Source: Bacteroidota bacterium (GTDB lineage Bacteria; Bacteroidota; Bacteroidia; J057; JAJTIE01). From it: a stretch of 39,926 nt of DNA. Shown here piece after piece: positions 1 to 10,398 of this stretch. The notes below the pieces were generated by a model that saw only the letters and a program-made list of their open reading frames with translations, was not told the DNA's origin and did not search any database. Every line of letters starts with the position of its first letter. The first letter of the stretch is position 1. Position numbers and translations under genes: made by a program. The stretch spans positions 1-39,926 of the forward strand of contig JAJTIE010000048.1 in assembly GCA_021300195.1 (NCBI GenBank), written 5' to 3'.

Positions 1-12
1 ATCAAGGGCTGT

Positions 13-127
13 GCCAGCCGTCGCTGAAGGGCGGGGGGCCTACGCGAAACAAAAAGAACTCGCTTCGCTCAAACAGCTTTTTGTTTTGCCGCTACGGCCC
101 CGCCCCCCTTCCGGGCGCTAGCCTGGC
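13..127. repeat. Long imperfect G+C-rich palindrome
   Basis: Two arms at about 30-56 and 77-107 are near-reverse complements. A run of G/C (GGGCGGGGGGCC against GGCCCCGCCCCCC) is followed by a perfect 10-bp core, AAACAAAAAG against CTTTTTGTTT. The central loop of about 20 nt contains CGCTTCGCTC. Weaker complementarity continues outward to GCCAGC at 13 and GCTAGCCTGGC ending at 127. I see no open gene in 1-186. The element lies 60 bp beyond the stop codon of the small membrane protein of the Rhs module. It could be a dispersed palindromic repeat, a strong transcription end, or a boundary of the horizontally acquired block. It has no second copy in this window. Confidence 0.6.
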
Positions 128-186
128 AAGGCCCGGGGAAAACTGAATTTATCACGAAACAAAAGACAGGAAGACTAGTTTTACAC

Positions 187-555
187 TTAATTAAAGAAAT
201 AAAATAACAAAAATACGTCCCATATAAATAGAGACAAAAATTCAAAATATATAAAATATTTCTGAAAAGTAATTACATTTTCGGCATTATATATGCCCCA
301 AAAAACTTTCAAAATATTTCTCATGAATACAAATAGTATATTATTTTTTATCAAAATAATTAAAAAACTAATAAATGTTCTAAAGATAATTTTCATAAAT
401 AAATCCCAGGAACTTTGATCATATTTTCCGGATCCATTGTAAGAAACAATCATAACATAAAGTAAGTTAATCATCAATAACAAAGTTGAAGTTATGGATA
501 TAAATAACAAAAAAACAATTGCATTTTTCTCGGTTCTACTTTTCATTACTTTCAT
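187..555 (-). CDS. Small multi-pass membrane protein, candidate immunity protein of the Rhs toxin tip
   Basis: A 122-residue, very hydrophobic protein with about four predicted membrane segments (roughly residues 12-36, 50-69, 71-89 and 100-121) and few charged residues. I recognise no family. Its start codon overlaps the last 20 bases of the upstream Rhs-tip gene in a different frame, which suggests translational coupling. Both genes share strongly A+T-rich composition, unlike the thiC side. A small gene directly downstream of, and overlapping, a polymorphic toxin is the normal place for the cognate immunity gene. A membrane-located immunity protein would fit a toxin acting on membrane lipid. 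The immunity role is inferred from position and composition only; the open frame itself is well supported by the coupled arrangement. Confidence 0.6.
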   Translation of the reverse strand: MKVMKSRTEKNAIVFLLFISITSTLLLMINLLYVMIVSYNGSGKYDQSSWDLFMKIIFRTFISFLIILIKNNILFVFMRNILKVFWGIYNAENVITFQKYFIYFEFLSLFIWDVFLLFYFFN

Positions 556-1762
556 TTAGCTCTAAATGCTCCCATTCAGTTCCATTATAAGAATTCTCCG
601 TACAAACAGCACACTCATAAAGGAATTGACCAAGTTCAACAGTTCCCTTAGGTACAGAATCTAAATTAGTTGACTTCTCTGCTGAAGAAGCTACCTCTGT
701 GACCACATTCTCAACAGAATTATAAGATGATAATAAATTCAAATCTTCTAAGCCATTTTTAAAAGTAGAATTTAAGTATTTTGTGGCTGCGTGACTCTCA
801 AACAAGTCATCAGTGTATGATCTATTTGTTTTTACAACACCAAAATAATCAACCCCCCTTATACGCGTATCTTCATCTACTATAGGATCATTTTGTATGC
901 CAAATTGATATGTAATTGGCGAATCTGGCGTTGAAAAAAGCTCTGGTCCGCTGGCAGATAAATGTATTACCGTTTCAACTTCAATTCCAAGACTAGCACC
1001 TGCATGAACAATGTAAGTAGCCATTCCGGCACCAAAAGCACTGCCATGACTATGGGTAAAAATATGTAGTTTCTCGATTATATTTCCATTCTCATCTGTC
1101 TTAAGGTTAGATATAATATCTTGGAAATTTTCTCTCGCATAGTTAGCTCCTTCAAGAAATCTTATAAGGCCAGAACTTGCAGGTGTATCGCCACTTCCAT
1201 CTACAAACATTGAGCCATTTCCCTCATCTCCGACAAAACTCTTTAGATAGCTAATCAAATTAGGATCCCAGTAATCTCTACCAGACATACTACCAATCAA
1301 ACCAAGATAATCATAGCTACTCCAGAATCCATTCACAAAGATGGTTTTTCCTCCGTTGGGGTCGATGAGGGAGATGGGGTTTCCTTCCATGGCTGCGTAT
1401 GGGCTCTGGAAGCAATGGGTGATGGGATCCATCCGCAGCCAGCGGCCTAATCTTACGTCCAGGAAGCGGGCTCCGAAGTCGTAGTTTCCGTTAAATTCCG
1501 GGTCATTTTCCTTGCCGTTAAAGCCGAAACGATACGCAGAAATAGAGAAACTCCGCCCCTCCATGGCCGCACCGAATGCGGTATAATCCTGGGCCTGCAC
1601 TACCTGCGCCACCCCTGGCGGGGCGCCATTTCTGCGTGTGCGGCACCTGGCTGGGCGGGGTGGTTGCGTGCGTAGCATGCGGCCTGCTAAGGCTGGTTGG
1701 TCATTTCGTAGTGCTTCTGGCCTTTTTCCCGTTTCCGTTAGCCGGGTCAATCTCCCACCCAT
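536..1762 (-). CDS. Orphan Rhs C-terminal tip with an alpha/beta-hydrolase (lipase-like) toxin domain
   Basis: Residues about 50-137 are the end of the Rhs core: VVQAQDYTAFG (54-64), GFNGKEND (80-87), YDFGARFLDVRLGRW (94-108), a DPI, and DPNG at 134-137, after which Rhs proteins switch to a variable toxin domain. The variable part, residues 138-408, has lipase-like features: a strand followed by FTHSHGS with candidate nucleophile Ser238, NDPIVD with candidate Asp292, and SHAATKY with candidate His324. Together they would form a catalytic triad, so a lipase or esterase toxin is predicted. Full Rhs proteins usually exceed 1,000 residues, but here almost all of the core is missing. Residues 1-50 do not resemble Rhs, and the start at 1762 is only the first ATG after the thiC stop. 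The gene may be silent, a donor tip for recombination, or expressed by read-through from thiC. Confidence 0.7.
   Translation of the reverse strand: MGGRLTRLTETGKRPEALRNDQPALAGRMLRTQPPRPARCRTRRNGAPPGVAQVVQAQDYTAFGAAMEGRSFSISAYRFGFNGKENDPEFNGNYDFGARFLDVRLGRWLRMDPITHCFQSPYAAMEGNPISLIDPNGGKTIFVNGFWSSYDYLGLIGSMSGRDYWDPNLISYLKSFVGDEGNGSMFVDGSGDTPASSGLIRFLEGANYARENFQDIISNLKTDENGNIIEKLHIFTHSHGSAFGAGMATYIVHAGASLGIEVETVIHLSASGPELFSTPDSPITYQFGIQNDPIVDEDTRIRGVDYFGVVKTNRSYTDDLFESHAATKYLNSTFKNGLEDLNLLSSYNSVENVVTEVASSAEKSTNLDSVPKGTVELGQFLYECAVCTENSYNGTEWEHLELNESNEK
1693..1722 (-). pseudogene. Out-of-frame Rhs core remnant
   Basis: In another reading frame from the toxin-tip gene, this short stretch encodes GQKHYEMTNQ. 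That resembles the Rhs core sequence that normally reads (K)YYEL/MTNHLGNV and sits a few tens of residues before the QDYxxFG motif. Stop codons flank it in that frame. It indicates that the Rhs core once extended further toward thiC and was broken by a frameshift plus small deletions between about 1610 and 1690. The match is short, so the call rests on its position and wording rather than length. Confidence 0.5.
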
Positions 1763-1773
1763 TGTTAAGCAAC

Positions 1774-4179
<2,406 letters not shown>

Positions 4180-4242
4180 CTATACAGCTGGGGCGTCGCG
4201 CTGGATGGGGCGAGCCATTGTTTCACCCAAATCATTTCTTTT

Positions 4243-5601
4243 ATGTTCACTTTTACCCTTGCTTCTCCACGCGCGTACCGATGGAGGGCTCATTTGGTTC
4301 CCTTTCTATTTTTGCTCCTGATGCTACCCGCTGGCAGGCTGCATGCACAGCCTGCGGGCCGCCTGTTCATCCTGGCCGAGGGCAATGGCAGCACCCCGGG
4401 CGAGGTAGGCCTGGTGCGCTACCCACAGCTGGCGTACCAGAAGCTATTTGAGCTGGAGGCCTATGGCAACGACCTGTATGTAGATACGGCCGATGCGGAT
4501 ACCACCTGGCTGTATGCCGTGGGGGGGATCCCCTTTGGGCAGGCCACACCCGGCAGCGTGTACATCTACAACCTGCGTACAGGCAGCATGGTGGATACGC
4601 TGAAGGACGTGGGAGCCCGCCAGCTGGCCTTCTGGGGCCAGTACCTGCTGGTGGCCGGCTATGGCAGCAGCAGGCTGGCTGTTTTCGACCGCGCCAACCA
4701 CCACCAGCTGGTGTGGGCCCTGGGGGCAGACAAGCTGGGCCCCGAAGCCGAGGATGTGTTCGTGCTGGGCAACTATGCCTATGTGAGCCTGCCCGGCAGC
4801 CTGGGCGATAAGGATAGCGTAGCGGTAGTAGACCTACTGGCCCAAGACACCCTGAAGACGCTGACGGTGCCGCACAATCCCCAGAATTTTGCCCTGCTGG
4901 CCAATGGCCAGCTGTGGCTGCAGAGCCTGAACTATGCCGGTGAGGGCCTGATCGTTACCCACATAGACACCCTGAGCAAGACCCCGGTGCAGATAGATAC
5001 CACGAAGATAAGCAGCTATGGAGGCTTTGCGCCCGATGGCAACCGCCTGCTGTTTACTGGCGAGCAGAACTTTAAGAGCCCCTATCTCCTTGGCTACACG
5101 CCTGCGTCGGAGCAGGTGGATACGCTGCTGCGCCCCTCCGGCTTTCCGCCACAGCTTGCCAGCCAGAATGTGTATGGGTTTGCCCCCTACTACCCGCCTG
5201 CGGCTGCCCCGCCACAGGCAGCTGCCGGTTTCATTCTTTCTTCCACCAATTTTTCCGGCGCAGACACCCTCTTTACCCTGGGCTCGGCCCCTACGCCCGG
5301 CCTGGTGGCGGCCCCCACGGGGGTGCGGCGCATGCAGTTTGTAGCCGATGCACCCCCCGGGGTAACCAGCCGCACACGGGCCAGCCACAGCCAGGCCAGC
5401 CCCTTCTCTTTCGGGCCAAACCCCACCACGGGTAGCCTGCGCATCTGGCTGCCGCAGGGCACTGCCGTGCAGGTGCACAGCCTGCAGGGGCAGCTGCTGC
5501 TGCGCGGCACGGCCCCCGTGCTAGACCTGGCAGCGCTACCTGCAGGCAGCTACCTGCTGCAGGCTGCGGGCTACCAGCCTGCCCGCCTGCTTAAGCAGTA
5601 G
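4243..5601 (+). CDS. Secreted beta-propeller protein with T9SS sorting domain, BtuG-like, under B12 riboswitch control
   Basis: The chosen ATG gives 452 residues and a signal peptide (basic start, hydrophobic core about 18-30, cut near AHA-Q type LHAQ at 33-36). Residues about 38-368 show short repeating beta-strand units such as YLLVAGYGSSRLAVFDR and YAYVSLPG, as in YncE/DUF5074-type propellers. About 330 residues would suit seven blades. Residues 386-452 are a type A T9SS C-terminal domain: GPNPTTGSLRIW, then GQLLLRG, LPAGSYLLQA and a basic end. The protein is therefore predicted to cross the outer membrane and be anchored to, or released from, the cell surface. In Bacteroides, BtuG is a surface beta-propeller lipoprotein that captures B12 and is riboswitch-controlled; here the riboswitch makes the same job likely. 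No lipobox and no neighbouring BtuB are present. B12 binding is an inference. Confidence 0.8.
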   Translation: MFTFTLASPRAYRWRAHLVPFLFLLLMLPAGRLHAQPAGRLFILAEGNGSTPGEVGLVRYPQLAYQKLFELEAYGNDLYVDTADADTTWLYAVGGIPFGQATPGSVYIYNLRTGSMVDTLKDVGARQLAFWGQYLLVAGYGSSRLAVFDRANHHQLVWALGADKLGPEAEDVFVLGNYAYVSLPGSLGDKDSVAVVDLLAQDTLKTLTVPHNPQNFALLANGQLWLQSLNYAGEGLIVTHIDTLSKTPVQIDTTKISSYGGFAPDGNRLLFTGEQNFKSPYLLGYTPASEQVDTLLRPSGFPPQLASQNVYGFAPYYPPAAAPPQAAAGFILSSTNFSGADTLFTLGSAPTPGLVAAPTGVRRMQFVADAPPGVTSRTRASHSQASPFSFGPNPTTGSLRIWLPQGTAVQVHSLQGQLLLRGTAPVLDLAALPAGSYLLQAAGYQPARLLKQ

Positions 5602-5635
5602 GGCCGGGTAGGCATCTTCCGGCCAGCCATGGCTT

Positions 5636-5667
5636 GGGGTGGGGGAATACCTCCACCCCTTTTTGTT
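5636..5667 (+). terminator. Intrinsic terminator after the beta-propeller gene
   Basis: GGGGTGGGGG pairs with CCTCCACCCC (one G-T pair) around a short AATA loop, followed by TTTTTGTTTT. It lies 35 nt past the stop codon at 5601. Confidence 0.8.
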
Positions 5668-5759
5668 TTGGGGTTGTGGGGGCGGAATAGCCTGCTGCCT
5701 GATGATGGCCTGTTTCTTCGCCTGGCTGCCCTCCCTGTGTGGGTCGGCAGGGCGGTGCG

Positions 5760-6209
5760 CTAGTCCATGCTGCGGATTCGGGGGATCAGGTCGAAGGCAT
5801 CATCCAGGGCGCTGTCTGCCACGTCCAGGGCCTTCTGGGCCCGGTTTATCCAGTCGCGCTCTTCGGGGCTAACGTTGGCCAGGGTTAGGTCCCACTTTAT
5901 GGGCCGTGTGGTTACAGGCCCCTCATTGGCCACCATGGCCGTCATCAGCATCCAGGCGCAGGCCCGGGCACGGATAGGCGCTTCATGGTCTTTCAGCGCG
6001 GCTATGCTGCACGAAAAAAGCCCCGTGTCATCCGAGATGGTCTCTATCTTGTCATACACATCTAGGTCTATCTGCTCCACCATGCGCAGGGTGGCAAGTG
6101 CATCCAGCTCGGCCTCCTGCTGCACGCCATCTGCCCAAGAGATGATGCGGCTCAGGGCAAAATAGGCCTCTCTGGGCGTAAGGTTCAGTTGGTCCAGCGG
6201 ATTCTTCAT
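5760..6209 (-). CDS. TerB-like helical protein
   Basis: A 149-residue soluble protein, all helical in appearance. The N-terminal part (AYFALSRIISWADGVQQEAELDAL, described here by its pattern: small-hydrophobic helix, ADG turn, acidic helix) resembles the TerB fold found in tellurite-resistance and DnaJ-associated proteins. There is no signal peptide or membrane segment. It starts 28 nt after the kup stop on the same strand and may be co-transcribed with it. Its biochemical role is unknown; TerB-like domains are thought to bind metal or sit at membranes, but no experimentally supported function can be assigned here. Fold assignment is moderate. Confidence 0.65.
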   Translation of the reverse strand: MKNPLDQLNLTPREAYFALSRIISWADGVQQEAELDALATLRMVEQIDLDVYDKIETISDDTGLFSCSIAALKDHEAPIRARACAWMLMTAMVANEGPVTTRPIKWDLTLANVSPEERDWINRAQKALDVADSALDDAFDLIPRIRSMD

Positions 6210-6237
6210 GTCGGATGAACAAGTTAACGAATTCCGC

Positions 6238-8187
6238 CTAGGCAGTGTTCTCTCTTTGTATTCTTTTCAGGCTAAAATCTTTTGGGGGCGTAATAATGAA
6301 GGGCACTTTTTCTACGGTGGCGGAGCTGCTATCCAGCCCAAAGCTCTGCTCATCTCCCTGCGTGAAGTGCTTCAGGAAGAAATAGCTCTTCATGCCAATG
6401 CGCTCAAAGAACGGAAGCTCGTTCTCTGCGCTCAGGAAACGGTCGATGACAATAAACCGAAAATCGCCAGCCTGCTGGTGGTTTCTCAGGCTGGTATATC
6501 GGCTCAGGATATCCACCTCTCCGCTTGCAATCATGTTTTCCACCACTTTTCTGTACAGCAGGTTGATGCGCGGCTGCACCCGGAAGCCCAGGGTAAAGTT
6601 TACGCGAAACACCTGGCCGGGCACGAGGGTCTCTACCTCAAACTCGCGGGTGTGTGGGTCATCGGTTACGTCTACGTGGATAAACCAGTACGTATCTGCC
6701 CGCTTGGGCTGCTTGCGAAAGATGCTGTAGAGGATCTTCCACTCCACCTTGCGGTTGGAGGGTGCCGAGGTGAGGTAGATGAGGTGGGTGCTGTACTTGC
6801 TTACACTTTCGTCCTGGCTCAGCTCCTGCAGCATGGGCAGGTATCCAGCCAGGTCTACATAGTCCGTATACCGTGCCTTCAGGATGCGGCCCCGCCGCCA
6901 TATCAGCATTACCAGCACCAGGGCAATGGCGATGAGCAGGGATACCCAGCCGCCGTCCATAAACTTGTGCGTATTACTTACAAAGAAGATGCCCTCTACC
7001 GTAAGGAAGAGAACCATGAGTGGCCCAAGTAGGGCCGCATGGGTGCCCCGCTTGGCCAGGTAGAAGCCCAGCAGCACGGTTGTGATCAGCATGGTGATGG
7101 TAATGGCCAGCCCGTATGCGGCCTCCATGTGCTCGCTTTCCCGAAAGTACAGCACAATGCCCAGGCAGCCGATCCACAGCAGCAGGTTAATGCCCGGCAG
7201 GTACAGCTGCCCCTTCTGCTCGGTGGGGTAGATAATCTTGCTCTTGGGCCACAGTTCCAGCTGTACGGCCTCGCTGATGAGGGTGAAGCTGCCGCTGATG
7301 AGCGCCTGGCTGGCAATGATGGTTGCCAGGGTGGCCAGCAGGATGCCAAAGGGGAGAAACCAGGCTGGCATAAGCTGGAAAAAGGGATTCTGCCCCTCCA
7401 GCAGCTGGCCACTGTGGCGCAGCAGCCAGGCACCCTGGCCCAGGTAGTTTACCAGCAGGCATAGCTTCACCAGCACCCAGCTTAGGCGGATGTTTGCCCG
7501 GCCGGCATGGCCCAGGTCGCTGTACAGGGCCTCGGCCCCCGTGGTGCAGAGGAAAACAGCCCCCAGCAGCAAAAATCCACCCGGATAGTTGATAAGCAGG
7601 TTCCAGGCATACACCGGGTTTACGGCCAGCAGCACCTCCGGTGTTTGTAGCAGGCTGTACAGGCCTAGTACAAACAGGACCAGAAACCACACCAGCATGA
7701 CCGGCCCAAAGCTTTTGCCAATGGCTGCGGTGCCAAACTGCTGTACGAAAAACAGCAGGCTCAGGATAACGAGTACAATGGGAATGGTATTGATCTCCGG
7801 ATTCAGGATGCGCAGGCCCTCTACGGCCGAGCTGACGGAGATGCTGGGCGTAATAATGCCGTCGGCTAGCAGGGTGGCCCCGCCAATGATGGCGGGGAAG
7901 ATTAGCCAGCGCTTTTGCCGCCGGATGAGCGCGTAGAGCGAGAAGATCCCCCCCTCGCCTTTGTTATCGGCCCGCAGGGTGATGATGACGTACTTGACTG
8001 TGGTCATCAGCGTCAGGGTCCATATCACACAGCTCAGGCCCCCCAGCACCAGGTCCTGGTTAATCCGCTGGTCGCCCACTATGGCCTTCATTACGTACAG
8101 TGGGCTGGTGCCAATGTCGCCATAAATGATGCCTAGTGAGATGAGCAGCCCCCCCAGGGTAATGCGCGAATGGTTATGACTTGCCAT
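6238..8187 (-). CDS. kup: Kup-family potassium uptake transporter
   Basis: A 649-residue protein, the usual length for KUP/HAK/KT potassium-proton symporters. The N-terminus carries the family signature GIIYGDIGTSPLYV (residues about 19-32), followed by GEGGIFSLYALIRR and GGATLLADGIITPSISV. About twelve membrane helices fill residues 10-440, then a cytosolic C-terminal domain (about 460-649) with VPGQVFRVNFTLGFRVQPRI. It moves K+ into the cell across the inner membrane. The start at 8187 is the first Met and directly precedes the conserved region. A box TTACTTTG lies 8 nt before the ATG on the minus strand. The TerB-like gene follows 28 nt downstream. The divergent neighbour is the sterol desaturase family gene. 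Confidence 0.96.
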   Translation of the reverse strand: MASHNHSRITLGGLLISLGIIYGDIGTSPLYVMKAIVGDQRINQDLVLGGLSCVIWTLTLMTTVKYVIITLRADNKGEGGIFSLYALIRRQKRWLIFPAIIGGATLLADGIITPSISVSSAVEGLRILNPEINTIPIVLVILSLLFFVQQFGTAAIGKSFGPVMLVWFLVLFVLGLYSLLQTPEVLLAVNPVYAWNLLINYPGGFLLLGAVFLCTTGAEALYSDLGHAGRANIRLSWVLVKLCLLVNYLGQGAWLLRHSGQLLEGQNPFFQLMPAWFLPFGILLATLATIIASQALISGSFTLISEAVQLELWPKSKIIYPTEQKGQLYLPGINLLLWIGCLGIVLYFRESEHMEAAYGLAITITMLITTVLLGFYLAKRGTHAALLGPLMVLFLTVEGIFFVSNTHKFMDGGWVSLLIAIALVLVMLIWRRGRILKARYTDYVDLAGYLPMLQELSQDESVSKYSTHLIYLTSAPSNRKVEWKILYSIFRKQPKRADTYWFIHVDVTDDPHTREFEVETLVPGQVFRVNFTLGFRVQPRINLLYRKVVENMIASGEVDILSRYTSLRNHQQAGDFRFIVIDRFLSAENELPFFERIGMKSYFFLKHFTQGDEQSFGLDSSSATVEKVPFIITPPKDFSLKRIQRENTA

Positions 8188-8318
8188 AGTGGGGGCAAAG
8201 TAAGCAAGAATATATGACCTCCTGAGTATGCTTTTTCACGAAACATTTCGTTTTTTCGTTGCTTCGGTGCGTGTGGTGCTTGCTCCTCTGCGCACATCCT
8301 TTACCTTTCATTAAAACC

Positions 8319-9458
8319 ATGTTCGAGTTTTTTGCAGATATCTTTGGCCCGCTGGTAGACATCTATGCGCGCGAGCTGCGCCGGCCGATACCCAACCCCC
8401 TGATTTTCGGGGTCCCCTTCTTTGTCCTGTTCATCTTTGTCGAAATCCTGTTTGTGCACAGGCCCAAGCGGGGCTACAGGCTGTACAATATGAAGGACAT
8501 GCTCGGCAGCATGGGCATGGGGGCGGGTGCCATCTTGGTCGAGAGTTTTACCAGCACTGTCCGGCTCATGCTGTTTGGCTACCTTTTTTTGCTGGCCGAC
8601 CCCCTGCGTGCCACACTTTTTGGCTACCACACCATAGGGGGGGGGCAGGGCCTGCTAGACCTAAGCTGGGCGCAGTACTGGTGGGTATGGGCACTGGTTA
8701 TCATTGCCGATGATTTCAACTTCTACTGGCACCACCGTTTTAGCCATACGGTGCGGGTGCTGTGGGCCGCGCACATTGTGCACCACAGCAGCGAGCACTT
8801 CAACCTGGGCAGCACCGCCATCCGGAACGGATGGGCCACCATCCTGTACAAGCCACTCTTCTGGCTCTGGATGCCCCTGGTGGGCTTTCACCCCGTGGCC
8901 ATTATTACCGCCCTGGCCGTAAATGCCATTTACCAGTATTTTTTGCACATCAAGTGGATGCCGAGTTGGGGTTTTGTAGGCCGCTGGATACTAAACTCGC
9001 CCTGGCTGCACCAGATACACCACAGCTGTAATGTGGAATATATGGACAAGAACCACAGTGGGATGTTCATCATCTGGGATCGCCTGTTTGGCACCTACAA
9101 GGAGCATCTGCCCCGGCTAGAGCCCCGTTTTGGCGTAACGCACCCCCCTGCCAGCTACAACCCGCTGGTTATTTTTGGCCACGAATATGCCCACATCTGG
9201 CAGGATGTACGCCGTGCCCCCAGCCTGCATGCCGCCTTTATGTACATCTTTGGCCCCCCGGGCTGGAGCCACGATGGCAGCAGCATGACAGCCAAGCAGC
9301 TAAATGAGGCCCTGGAGAACAAAACCCTGCGCCTGAGCGACCTGCCCCCTACGCTACAGGATCATTTTCGCGAGTTCCACCCCGACCTGGCTGCTGCCCA
9401 GGCCAGCGAGCCGAACAAACCGTACAAGCACGCTGTGGCAGACCTGACCGCAGCCTAG
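8319..9458 (+). CDS. Sterol desaturase / fatty acid hydroxylase family membrane protein
   Basis: A 379-residue protein with N-terminal membrane helices and the histidine clusters of the di-iron fatty acid hydroxylase superfamily: WHHRFSH, HIVHHSSEHFN, and LHQIHHSCN, plus DKNHSGMFIIWDRLFGTY near residue 250. The superfamily hydroxylates or desaturates lipids (sterols, sphingolipid bases, carotenoids) using O2 at the membrane. The exact substrate cannot be read from sequence; no sterol or carotenoid genes are adjacent. I chose the ATG at 8319, because the open frame before it (from 8259) lacks family features and the signal-like MFEFFADIFGPLVD is a natural start. It has an extra C-terminal tail of about 110 residues after the last His motif, as seen in some longer bacterial members. 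Confidence 0.9.
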   Translation: MFEFFADIFGPLVDIYARELRRPIPNPLIFGVPFFVLFIFVEILFVHRPKRGYRLYNMKDMLGSMGMGAGAILVESFTSTVRLMLFGYLFLLADPLRATLFGYHTIGGGQGLLDLSWAQYWWVWALVIIADDFNFYWHHRFSHTVRVLWAAHIVHHSSEHFNLGSTAIRNGWATILYKPLFWLWMPLVGFHPVAIITALAVNAIYQYFLHIKWMPSWGFVGRWILNSPWLHQIHHSCNVEYMDKNHSGMFIIWDRLFGTYKEHLPRLEPRFGVTHPPASYNPLVIFGHEYAHIWQDVRRAPSLHAAFMYIFGPPGWSHDGSSMTAKQLNEALENKTLRLSDLPPTLQDHFREFHPDLAAAQASEPNKPYKHAVADLTAA

Positions 9459-9561
9459 AGCGGCTGCTGCCGCCACACCCACCTACCCTGCGCCCAGGCA
9501 CAGCGCACTATGCAGCTGCCTGCGGATAGCTGAATATCGAGGCCTCTGTCATAACTTTAGA

Positions 9562-9596
9562 TGCTCGGGTACGAGGCGAGCAATCCCTTTTTTATG
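9562..9596 (+). terminator. Weak terminator-like hairpin after the desaturase gene
   Basis: TGCTCG and CGAGCA form a 6-bp stem with a 9-nt loop, followed within a few bases by CCCTTTTTT. The stem is short, so this is tentative. Apart from this the 223 bp between 9458 and 9682 show no other structure. Confidence 0.3.
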
Positions 9597-9681
9597 TAAA
9601 TACCGTGTGCGTTCGTACCCACTTGTGCCAGAAGACCGGAACCCAAACCGGCGTATCCCTGTTTACTTTTCAATATACCCT

Positions 9682-10347
9682 ATGTCCGACAACCTTCACA
9701 CCCTAAATGAAACAGAAGAAAGCCGCCTGAAGGCAGAGGCAGAACGGGATATGACCCCCGAAGAGCGCGAGCAGAAGGTTAAGAATGACCGCCTGTTCGA
9801 GGCCGAGATGATGCCCCACATCAAGAGTCTGTACCACTTCGCCTTCCGCCTGGCAGGCGATGAAGACGATGCCAACGACCTGGTACAGGATGCCTACCTG
9901 AAGGCTTACCGCTTTATCGGCAGCTATGAGCGGGGCAGTAATGCAAAGGCCTGGCTCTTTCGTATCCTGAAGAACAGTTTTATAAACAACTACCGAAAGC
10001 AGAGCAAGGAGCCTGGAAAGATAGACTACGAGGAAGCCGAGACTTTTCTGCAAACAGGGAAGGCCGCTTATTCCGACAGCATAGATGGCCGCGAACGCAT
10101 GTTTCGAGACCTTATCGGAGACGAGGTAACCAAGGCGCTCTCTAGCCTGCCGGTAGATTTTAGAACGGTCATCATCCTGTGCGACATAGAAGAGTTTACC
10201 TACGAGGAGATTTCCAAGATTGTAGACATCCCCATCGGCACCGTGCGTAGCCGGCTGCACCGTGCACGTAAGATGCTGCGCGAGGCACTTATGGACTATG
10301 CCGTTTCTATGGGCTATGATACGGACGATGAACCCGAAGATGCGTGA
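9682..10347 (+). CDS. RNA polymerase sigma factor, sigma-70/ECF family
   Basis: A 221-residue sigma factor starting MSDNLHTL. Residues 1-45 are a charged extension not typical of the shortest ECF factors. Region 2 follows (about 50-110): DEDDANDLVQDAYLKAYRF and AWLFRILKNSFINNYRK. Region 4 is at about 155-205: LPVDFRTVIILCDIEEFTYEEIS and IPIGTVRSRLHRARKML, the helix-turn-helix that reads the -35 element. The start at 9682 is preferred to 9607, because the earlier frame is unlike the family and rich in Arg/Pro. A small cysteine protein that looks like its anti-sigma follows 51 nt downstream, so the pair probably forms one stress-response module. Target promoters cannot be assigned. Confidence 0.93.
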   Translation: MSDNLHTLNETEESRLKAEAERDMTPEEREQKVKNDRLFEAEMMPHIKSLYHFAFRLAGDEDDANDLVQDAYLKAYRFIGSYERGSNAKAWLFRILKNSFINNYRKQSKEPGKIDYEEAETFLQTGKAAYSDSIDGRERMFRDLIGDEVTKALSSLPVDFRTVIILCDIEEFTYEEISKIVDIPIGTVRSRLHRARKMLREALMDYAVSMGYDTDDEPEDA

Positions 10348-10398
10348 TACTACCTGCCTGCTATACAAGACGGTGACAACCAAAAAAAGAATGAAATA

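Noticed and set aside
1-186. An integron attC site or CRISPR-like repeat
   Set aside because: No GTTRRRY or RYYYAAC boxes and no repeated spacer pattern; only one palindrome is present.
5639-5872. A 77-codon Gly/Cys-rich frame after the beta-propeller gene
   Set aside because: It starts inside the terminator and overlaps the end of the TerB-like gene on the other strand; composition is not protein-like.
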